Part shown: in pieces, positions 6,146-11,939 of the stretch
Layout of the letters: each line of letters begins with the position of its first letter
How positions within the stretch are numbered: the stretch's first letter is position 1
Assembly: GCA_003154635.1 (NCBI GenBank)
Contig: PMDX01000111.1
Coordinates: 1-11,939, forward strand
Origin: Actinomycetota bacterium
Lineage (GTDB): Bacteria; Actinomycetota; Geothermincolia; Fen-727; Anoxymicrobiaceae
Direction of reading: 5' to 3'
Length of the DNA: 11,939 bases
Position numbers and translations under genes: made by a program
Notes under the pieces: generated by a model
What the model saw: only the letters and a program-made list of their open reading frames with translations
Databases searched by the model: none
What the model was told of the DNA's origin: nothing

Positions 6146-7483
6146 ATGAAACCCGGTAAATCCCAAAGACATCCACCTGGAACAGAAGTCGAATCCCAGG
6201 GTACGCCGCCGAAGAAAAAGCGCGTGCCGACCCTCGAGCAGAGGTACGGCATGTCGTCCAGCCCCGGCAGGCGCGGGCGTGCGGATTCCGCCGGCGCCGT
6301 CAGGGATTTCTGCGAGCAAAGGGGGCCTCGATACCTCGGGTTTATCGCGGTGTCGAGCGGCATGGGAGGCGCGGCCACAGCCGAGACGGCGAGCCGTGCG
6401 ACGATCCAGGAGCTCGAGAAAAGGCTGGATCCCGTCGGCTTCGAAAGCGCCAATGCTTTTGACGATACAGCCGACAAGGCCCTGTGGAGCGCGTTTCACG
6501 CGGTAAACGCCCATATCTATCACCTGGAAAAAACCTCCGAAGAGAAAGCGGGCATGGGCGCGGTTCTGTCCTGTGCCCTCATCGGAGGGGGCAAAGCGCA
6601 CATCGCTCATGTAGGCAACTGCCACGCCTATCTCATCACCCGCCGCGGCATGAAGCAGGTAATAACCCACGAGCACACAGTCGCGGGCGACATGGTCGCA
6701 AGGGGCGAGATATCCGTGGAAGAAGCTTTCGGCCATGAACAGAGCACTGTCATAACGCGCGCGATCGGTTACGAGCCACGGATTGAGATCGACATAATGA
6801 CAACGCCGATCGGTGGGGGCGATGCACTGTTGATGTGCACGGACAGCCTTACAGCCCACGTCGAGCGCGATGAGATCGAGGCGGCGATACTCGCGGTATC
6901 TGATACCCAGGCGGCCTGCGAAGCCCTGGTGGAGACGGCCATCGAGAGAGGCTCTCAAAGAGGCGTAACGGCGGTTGCCTGGCGCATGCCCGAGCTTCTC
7001 TCCTCGAGGGGCCGGATCCGAAGCCGTGGGGCAGGGGCACCCCGCAAGATAATGGGTCTTCCCATTTGGTTCGCGGTGCTGCTCGTCGCGATCGTGATCG
7101 CGGCGGGATTCGGCGTCGGATGGGGCGTCGGCATGGCCGGGCGCCGGAACAGCGGGCATACCTCGACCTCGAGCAAGACCTCGCCGTCCCGATCGAATCC
7201 TCGGAGCACACCTTCCGCACCGGTCCAGCCCGTAACGTCACTGGTGCCTGGCGACCTTGCCAGGGTTAACCTGTCTGGCAAGAGCGTCTCCGTAGCCCTC
7301 AAGGACGCACCGAACGGCAACCCCGCTGGGGACGTACACGACGGCTGGGAGGTAAAGGTCGTATCCGGACCTCACTCCGACACATCAGGTAACAAGTGGT
7401 ACGTCGTCGATGTGACCGACAGCCGGCTCACCGGCCCGGCCCTCTCCGGGTACATCGGCGCGGAGTTCCTTCAGCACCTTTGA
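6146..7483 (+). CDS. Transmembrane PP2C-like pseudophosphatase with extracytoplasmic SH3b-like domain
   Basis: The architecture (445 residues) is a cytoplasmic PP2C-fold domain (about 45-283), a basic stretch, one transmembrane helix (about 304-330), a Ser/Thr/Pro-rich linker (335-365) and a C-terminal bacterial SH3-like domain (about 368-443, ending GYIGAEFL). The layout resembles PstP, the phosphatase that reverses PknB-type kinase signalling, plus a possible wall-binding domain. The PP2C motifs are recognisable but altered. DGMGG reads SGMGG (Ser71), VGDSR reads VGNCH (Asn158), SDGL reads TDSL (Asp233 kept), and GGxDN reads GSQRG (Gln271-Arg272). The N-terminal R..NED motif keeps Arg53 but has CEQ instead. 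Two to three metal-binding Asp are therefore lost, so phosphatase activity is unlikely and a binding or sensing role is inferred. ATG at 6146 has no Shine-Dalgarno sequence and sits 10 bases after a TATAAT. Divergent from the PASTA amidase, convergent with the M28 peptidase. Confidence 0.88.
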   Translation: MKPGKSQRHPPGTEVESQGTPPKKKRVPTLEQRYGMSSSPGRRGRADSAGAVRDFCEQRGPRYLGFIAVSSGMGGAATAETASRATIQELEKRLDPVGFESANAFDDTADKALWSAFHAVNAHIYHLEKTSEEKAGMGAVLSCALIGGGKAHIAHVGNCHAYLITRRGMKQVITHEHTVAGDMVARGEISVEEAFGHEQSTVITRAIGYEPRIEIDIMTTPIGGGDALLMCTDSLTAHVERDEIEAAILAVSDTQAACEALVETAIERGSQRGVTAVAWRMPELLSSRGRIRSRGAGAPRKIMGLPIWFAVLLVAIVIAAGFGVGWGVGMAGRRNSGHTSTSSKTSPSRSNPRSTPSAPVQPVTSLVPGDLARVNLSGKSVSVALKDAPNGNPAGDVHDGWEVKVVSGPHSDTSGNKWYVVDVTDSRLTGPALSGYIGAEFLQHL

Positions 7484-7512
7484 AATGCACATCCCCGGCC
7501 GCGTTCGGGTTC

Positions 7513-7559
7513 TATCATGCAATCGTCGAGCCTCCACGGAGGGTGCCTGGTCCATGATA
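7513..7559. repeat. Nested inverted repeats between convergent genes
   Basis: TATCATG (7513-7519) and CATGATA (7553-7559) form a perfect 7-bp outer dyad. Inside it, CCTCC (7531-7535) and GGAGG (7538-7542) form a small second dyad. It sits in the 99-base gap between the convergent PP2C-like and M28 genes, where a bidirectional terminator would be expected, but neither strand shows a clear U run after the stem. A 73-codon plus-strand frame across this gap overlaps the peptidase gene and is not called. Confidence 0.35.
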
Positions 7560-7582
7560 AAGACGCACGACTCGTGGCCGGA

Positions 7583-8635
7583 CTACCTCGCGACAGCCGC
7601 CCTGCAGTACGCCTCGTCGAGTCCCAGCAGGTACCCTCGCGTCAGGTCTACGAGTTCGGTTACCAGGTTAGTCGACACGTGCGCCATGCTGTCGGAGGAA
7701 CTGTGAAGCGCTGGATCGGGCTTGCTTTGCGGTAGCATCCTCTCCAACCATACCGCGGGGATTCCCGCGGCCCCGAACGGCTCGTGGTCGCTGTTCTCAC
7801 TGGGATCCTCCACCGCGTTGACACCTTTCGCCTGGGCGACACTGACGATGCTCCTGGCCAATCCGGGTGAATTGGCGCCCCAGTCGCGGACGTGTACCTC
7901 GGGTCCGACTGAGATCGTATCCTCGGAAAGCATGCCGATTATCTTTGCGCGCTCAGGCGCGGATTGACTGTTCAGGTAGTTGGTAGAACCGATCCTGTGA
8001 AGAGTTCGATTGGACCCGTAGTCCTCCTCGGCGCCGAACACGACGAACCTTATCTCCGGCACGTGTTTTGTCCCTTTTATGGTCCTCGCCAGCTCGAGCA
8101 GCGCGGCGCAACCGGAGGCATTCTCGTTGGCGCCCGGAGATCCGGAGCGCGAATCGACGTGCGCCCCGATAAGGAATGAGTACTTGTCGCTGGTGCCGGG
8201 GTCCGCGGTGACCAGGTCCTGAGAGACCTGCCCGTTCGGCAAGGTGAACTCCTGGACACCAACCGAGTAGCCCAGTTTCTCGAGCTCTCCCTTGAGGTAG
8301 TACGCGGCGGTGTGTTCGGCCTGCGAGCCTTCGACCCTGGCGCCGACCTGCTGAGAAAGGTAGCTCATCGTCTGCTGCACCCTGGCCGGCTCGGCGGAGC
8401 CTGGCTTGTTATACTTGTTCTTTGAAACTGTGTTCGCTGTATTCACCGGGTTGGTCGTCTTGGTGGTGGCACTCCCTTCCTGGACCGATTTTTTCCTGGG
8501 AGCCGGATTCAGCACGTAGTAGTGCACATAGAAGCCCACGACCGCACCAATCACCAGTCCCAGAAGGCAGAGCCCCGCGATTATCCATTTGGAGGGCTTT
8601 CCGCCAGCCCTTGCCTTGTTCTTGCGCCTCGCCAT
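7583..8635 (-). CDS. Membrane-anchored M28-family metallopeptidase
   Basis: This is a predicted zinc aminopeptidase or carboxypeptidase-like enzyme acting outside the cytoplasmic membrane; the substrate is unknown. Residues 1-16 are basic, 17-41 form one transmembrane helix (signal anchor), 42-80 are a Thr/Asn/Lys-rich linker, and the catalytic domain covers about 83-345. M28 metal and catalytic positions seen: H159 in GAHVDS, E203-E204 in GAEE (general base and zinc ligand), D239 and H284 in SDHEPF. The bridging zinc ligand position in GANENASG is Glu171, where most family members have Asp. The loop between GAEE and the usual Gly-Ser is about ten residues longer than typical. The start ATG at 8635 has GGAG seven bases upstream. 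It lies 120 bases downstream of truA on the same strand. Confidence 0.9.
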   Translation of the reverse strand: MARRKNKARAGGKPSKWIIAGLCLLGLVIGAVVGFYVHYYVLNPAPRKKSVQEGSATTKTTNPVNTANTVSKNKYNKPGSAEPARVQQTMSYLSQQVGARVEGSQAEHTAAYYLKGELEKLGYSVGVQEFTLPNGQVSQDLVTADPGTSDKYSFLIGAHVDSRSGSPGANENASGCAALLELARTIKGTKHVPEIRFVVFGAEEDYGSNRTLHRIGSTNYLNSQSAPERAKIIGMLSEDTISVGPEVHVRDWGANSPGLARSIVSVAQAKGVNAVEDPSENSDHEPFGAAGIPAVWLERMLPQSKPDPALHSSSDSMAHVSTNLVTELVDLTRGYLLGLDEAYCRAAVAR

Positions 8636-8659
8636 TCATCAACTCCAGTTTCAAACGAG

Positions 8660-8680
8660 AAAAACCTCAATACTAGGTTT
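8660..8680 (-). terminator. Weak terminator-like hairpin after truA
   Basis: Minus strand: AAACCT (8680-8675), a seven-base loop, AGGTTT (8667-8662), the T run continuing to 8660. The stem is short and A-T rich, so termination would be inefficient. It lies 76 bases beyond the truA stop and 25 bases before the M28 start, so it could also act in the peptidase leader. A second, imperfect hairpin (GTCC with GGAC arms, around 8700-8725) has no U run. Confidence 0.3.
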
Positions 8681-8755
8681 ATCCATTTTGTGAGCCGCGT
8701 CCTTCTCCAGCGCCCGGAAGGGACAAGAGCGTCATGGTACATGCGATCGTAACGG

Positions 8756-9529
8756 TCAGGTCTTCAGGCCGGGTTCACGCGACAGGGTCTCGGGCGGGTA
8801 GGTTACTCGCCAGAGGAAAAGACCGCGCGCCGGCAACGGCTCGGCACAAGGCTTCGCGGCGCCACTGTCGAGGTACCTGGTGAAGTCTTCGAGTTCCATC
8901 TTCCTGTTTCCGACTGCAACTATCGCGCCCCCTAGTATCCTGACCATCCTGTACAGGAAAGAGTCGGCGCGCACCAGCAAGCTCAGCACGCCGGGCATTA
9001 TCTCGCGCACCCTGCACTCGAGCACCGTCCTCACGCTTGATTCGTCCTGCGACTTGGACCTGAAGGCGGAAAAGTCGTGCTCTCCCAGACAAGCCCCGCA
9101 CGCCTTGTTCATCAGGTCGATATCGAGAGAACCGGGGTGATGATAGGTAAACTCGTCAAGCAGCGCCGATGGTGCGGACCTGTTAAGGATGAAGTAGCGG
9201 TACTCGCGCCACTCGGCATTGCGACGCGGGTCGAACCCGTCCCACACCTGCATCATCGAAGTTATCGTAATACCATTCGGCAGCAACGCGTTCAGGCCGA
9301 TTATCGTCTTGGATGGATCCACCTCGTGCGGAAGGTCGAAGGCCGCCTTCTGTCCAAACGCGTGCGCGCCCGTGTCGGTCCTGCCCGCACCCGGAGCGCG
9401 GATCTCCTGCCCGGTCAGGGCGAGCAGGACGCTCTCGAGCGAGCCCTGGATCGTCGGCAGGCCGGGCTGCTTCTGAAAACCGTGGAATGATGTTCCCCTG
9501 TACTCCATGGTTACCAGGTACCTCGCCAA
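8756..9529 (-). CDS. truA: tRNA pseudouridine(38-40) synthase
   Basis: TruA isomerises uridines 38-40 in the tRNA anticodon stem. With the start at 9529 the product is 257 residues, close to the family's usual 245-270. Motifs seen: N-terminal strand RYLVTMEYRGTSFHGFQ; the catalytic loop GAGRTDTGAHA with the nucleophile Asp at about residue 52; WREYRYFILNR; GEHDFSAFRSKS; the C-terminal FLYRMVRILGG; and PARGLFLWRVTYP. The start chosen is TTG (reading M-A-R-Y-L-V-T-M), because it gives exactly the normal N-terminus and has GAAAGG (9539-9544) nine bases upstream. The frame stays open upstream into the helicase gene, but that part shows no conserved sequence; a later ATG would delete the first strand. 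It follows the helicase stop by 28 bases, so the two are probably co-transcribed. Confidence 0.95.
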   Translation of the reverse strand: MARYLVTMEYRGTSFHGFQKQPGLPTIQGSLESVLLALTGQEIRAPGAGRTDTGAHAFGQKAAFDLPHEVDPSKTIIGLNALLPNGITITSMMQVWDGFDPRRNAEWREYRYFILNRSAPSALLDEFTYHHPGSLDIDLMNKACGACLGEHDFSAFRSKSQDESSVRTVLECRVREIMPGVLSLLVRADSFLYRMVRILGGAIVAVGNRKMELEDFTRYLDSGAAKPCAEPLPARGLFLWRVTYPPETLSREPGLKT

Positions 9530-9538
9530 ATCAACCAG

Positions 9539-9544
9539 CCTTTC
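9539..9544 (-). promoter_or_regulatory. truA ribosome binding site (supports the TTG start)
   Basis: GAAAGG on the minus strand, nine bases before the TTG at 9529 and just after the helicase stop codon. It decides between the TTG start and longer readings of the frame. Confidence 0.5.
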
Positions 9545-9557
9545 ATTCCATTTCCTG

Positions 9558-11939
9558 TCAGAATACTTCGGCCCCGTGCTCGAGCATGGATTCCAGAGAC
9601 GAATAACCCACGACACCGCGGTCCACCATATCCATCGCCTCGTGCAGGTTGGCCCTCAGCTCGCTGTCCGGCGAAACCTCGGCGAGCTGACGCATGAGGT
9701 CTATCATCTGCTTCATCACGCGGACCATGTTACCCACCGAATGGTCCGGGAAAGTGTAGAGCATCTCTTCCAGCCCGATTCCTCCACTCCAGAGGAAAGC
9801 CGCCTCGCTGAAACCGGTGTCCATCGAACCGAGGAGGTCGAGGCCGTGCCCGGCCTCGGACTCCTTCATCCGGGCGAAGATTTCGTCGACGCGCTCGAGA
9901 ACGTCGCCCAGTGCGCCCTGCATATGTTCGAGGTCGCGAGGTCCGCGCTGCCAACCATCACCCGCGTCACCATCCCTTGACTCGTATATGAACCACGAGA
10001 CAAAGGCGGGGATTTCTCGCGGTGACAACCTGGAGAGCGCCCCATCCTCGAGGGCTTCGACGAGCAGCAGGTCGCACTCGTTGTAGACACGCCTCAGCAT
10101 CTCGCCACGGGGCGATGGCTTCTCGCCCTCGAGAAACCCGAACTCGTCCAGCACCGCTATCACGTCGGTGAGACGCCTCGATACTACGTCGTGCCCGGAG
10201 TCGCGCTCCTTCTTGGCGCCCTCTATCTGTCGCGAGGACTTTTCGACTTTGCGCGCGGCCTCCAGGCAGCGCTGGTTGTGCCCGCACATCCGGCATGGGT
10301 TCTTTTCGATCTCTTCGGTAAGAAGGTCGACCGCGTTTGCGAGCTCGCGCTCCTCACCGTCCCGAGGCTCGGGTTGCCCGGTGCCCGACGCGGCTCTCTT
10401 CAGCGTCTCCATCTTGTCCGCCACCGACCTGCGTACCTTACGCGTCGGAGATGTTATTTTTGCCACGTCGACCGCGCCGACGACCCTTGGCGGATGCTTT
10501 ATGGAGCTAGGGGTCATCCTCCTGTAGCGCCCGGACTCATCGACGACCAGGACCCCGCTCTCGTCCCTCTGCCCACCGCGATGCTTCCGTACGACAGCGA
10601 GCGCACGCGAGTCGGCGTGGTGTCCGGTCAGAAAGACGTCGCCGGGTTGAAGCCTTACCATCGCCTCTTTTATCTCACGGCGCCGGCGGTCCTTTGTCAT
10701 GGTGGCCAGCTTCCTGGTGAGCCTTCCGAGTTGCCTCTCAATTTCCCTGTACCTCGTGGCATCAGCCTCCGGACACCTGCTGGCGGTCAGCTGGACGTCC
10801 AGCTCGCGGTCGAGCATCTCGAGCCTCGCTTCGAGGGTTACGACCCGGCGGTCGGCTGTGTACTGGGCGAATGAAAGGTTGAGAAGGCGCTGGCACTCCT
10901 GCAAGTCGTGCTCGGCCAGGAGGTTTACCGCCATGTTGTATGAAACCTCGAAGCTGGAAACCACCGGGTTCGGCTCCTTGCCCACGAGCGTCCTTACCTG
11001 GTCGGCTGAAAAGTAGCTCTGGTGCAGGACGACCGCATATCCAACCTCGTCGATGCCGCGCCTGCCGGCGCGACCGGTGAGCTGCTTGTACTCGCCCGGC
11101 GTCACGGGCCTGTGCCGGTCTCCATCCCACTTCGAGAGCGACTCGATTACGACCGTGCGGGCAGGCATGTTGATCCCGAGAGACAGCGTTTCCGTGGCGA
11201 ACACGACCTTTATCAGGCCACTGCTGAACAACTCCTCGACGGCTTCCTTGAAGAGAGGTAGCTGGCCGGCATGATGCGCGGCAACTCCAGACATAAGCGC
11301 CGAGCGGAACTCTGTATGGTTCAGGCATTCGAGGTCGGCCCTGTCGAGAATGCTCAGCTTCGCGTCGATATACTCGGCGATCTGTCTCTTCTCGTGAAGG
11401 CGGGTCAGGCTTACGCCCTCGCGCATCCACATCGAGACCGAATCGCTGCACGCCGCACGGGAGAATAAAAAGTATATGGCCGGGAGCATGTCCCGTTTGT
11501 CGAGGTCGCGGATGACGTTCACCCTGCGTGGCCTCAGGTCGGGGCCTCCCCGCCTGCGCTTTCCTTGAGGGCGCGCCGCCTGCGCCTTCTTGACCAGGTC
11601 GAACTGCTCGTCGATGATCCGTGGGAGGTCCTTGGAGAACAGAGGCGCGAGCGAGCGACCGACGAAGTAATGATTCTTGAGCTTGACCGGTCTCTCGGAG
11701 GAGACCACGACCTCCACGCCGCCCCTCAGGCTATTCATCCAGTCGCCAAGCTCGACCGCGTTTGAGACCGTGGCGCTCAAGCCAACGAGCCTGACTCTGT
11801 GCGGAAGCAGTATCACTATCTCTTCCCAGACGCCTCCGCGAAACGGGTCCTGCATGTAGTGGACCTCATCGAGGACGACCACTCCAAGCCTGTCAAGGAC
11901 CGGGCTTTCCTCATAGATCATGTTGCGGAGCACCTCGGT
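9558..11939 (-). CDS. helY: Ski2/Mtr4-like DExH RNA helicase with DSHCT domain (HelY type), N-terminus beyond the window
   Basis: This is a superfamily 2 RNA helicase, expected to act in RNA processing or decay. The frame is open to the right edge and begins with TEVLRNM, the Ski2-family motif Ib, so motifs I and Ia lie outside; 793 residues are visible. Present in order: motif II DEVH (about residues 22-25 of the visible part), motif III SAT (53-55), the long insertion with RRRGG (about 120-140), AHHAG (219-223), motif V ETLSLGINMPA (248-258), motif VI QLTGRAGRRG (284-293), an arch-like middle region rich in Arg/Lys (about 360-510) and a C-terminal DSHCT-like region (about 590 to the end). 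A CxxCx5C cluster (about 547-556; 10266-10295) sits where actinobacterial HelY proteins have a Cys-containing patch just before DSHCT. It is upstream of truA with a 28-base gap. The symbol helY is by family resemblance. Confidence 0.9.
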   Translation of the reverse strand, partial: TEVLRNMIYEESPVLDRLGVVVLDEVHYMQDPFRGGVWEEIVILLPHRVRLVGLSATVSNAVELGDWMNSLRGGVEVVVSSERPVKLKNHYFVGRSLAPLFSKDLPRIIDEQFDLVKKAQAARPQGKRRRGGPDLRPRRVNVIRDLDKRDMLPAIYFLFSRAACSDSVSMWMREGVSLTRLHEKRQIAEYIDAKLSILDRADLECLNHTEFRSALMSGVAAHHAGQLPLFKEAVEELFSSGLIKVVFATETLSLGINMPARTVVIESLSKWDGDRHRPVTPGEYKQLTGRAGRRGIDEVGYAVVLHQSYFSADQVRTLVGKEPNPVVSSFEVSYNMAVNLLAEHDLQECQRLLNLSFAQYTADRRVVTLEARLEMLDRELDVQLTASRCPEADATRYREIERQLGRLTRKLATMTKDRRRREIKEAMVRLQPGDVFLTGHHADSRALAVVRKHRGGQRDESGVLVVDESGRYRRMTPSSIKHPPRVVGAVDVAKITSPTRKVRRSVADKMETLKRAASGTGQPEPRDGEERELANAVDLLTEEIEKNPCRMCGHNQRCLEAARKVEKSSRQIEGAKKERDSGHDVVSRRLTDVIAVLDEFGFLEGEKPSPRGEMLRRVYNECDLLLVEALEDGALSRLSPREIPAFVSWFIYESRDGDAGDGWQRGPRDLEHMQGALGDVLERVDEIFARMKESEAGHGLDLLGSMDTGFSEAAFLWSGGIGLEEMLYTFPDHSVGNMVRVMKQMIDLMRQLAEVSPDSELRANLHEAMDMVDRGVVGYSSLESMLEHGAEVF

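Noticed and set aside
6023..7159. 378-codon open frame on the minus strand opposite the PP2C-like gene
   Set aside because: It is rich in Arg/Pro/His with no recognisable domain, and it lies antisense to a gene with clear PP2C and transmembrane features. It is a frame shadow of GC-rich coding sequence.
7485..7706. 73-codon plus-strand frame after the PP2C-like gene
   Set aside because: It overlaps the 3' end of the M28 gene, has no ribosome binding site or family features and runs antisense to conserved C-terminal sequence.
9530..9616. Longer truA product starting at 9616, inside the helicase gene
   Set aside because: The extra 29 residues are not conserved in TruA. The TTG at 9529 gives the standard N-terminus with an upstream GAAAGG.

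Overview
The window most likely comes from an actinomycetote (Actinobacteria in the broad sense), probably outside the well-known high-GC genera. The order rplM-rpsI-glmM(-glmS), the HelY-type helicase with a C-terminal DSHCT region, a membrane PP2C protein built like PstP, a PASTA protein and a probable leaderless mRNA all fit that phylum. The phylum assignment is inference. The class cannot be read from this sequence. No mobile element, CRISPR array, tRNA or rRNA was seen.

Layout: the left part (1-3481, minus strand) is one housekeeping operon transcribed right to left: rplM (L13), rpsI (S9), glmM and a 3'-truncated glmS. It starts at a near-consensus sigma-A promoter (3530-3558). A terminator-like hairpin with five U sits almost at the transcription start and directly before the rplM ribosome binding site. 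A 292-base divergent region separates it from a plus-strand gene (3774-4871). That gene encodes an unrecognised protein made of two copies of the same CxxC-containing domain.

The middle part (4895-8635) looks like a cell-envelope island. It holds a membrane-anchored PASTA plus N-acetylmuramoyl-L-alanine amidase (minus). Divergent from it is a transmembrane PP2C-like protein with an extracytoplasmic SH3b-like domain (plus), whose metal-binding aspartates are mostly replaced, so it is probably a pseudophosphatase. A membrane-anchored M28 metallopeptidase follows (minus). The amidase and pseudophosphatase share a 132-base region with two TATAAT promoters and two inverted repeats.

The right part (8756-11939, minus) carries truA (tRNA pseudouridine synthase, TTG start) directly downstream of a helY/Ski2-like helicase that runs off the right edge. 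In many bacteria truA sits immediately before rplM-rpsI. Here about 5.3 kb of envelope and unknown genes lies between them, so the island appears to be inserted into, or to have grown within, a conserved housekeeping neighbourhood. The most interesting candidate system is the divergent PASTA-amidase and pseudo-PP2C/SH3b pair. It reuses the sensor and regulator parts normally found with PknB-type kinases, but no kinase is visible here.
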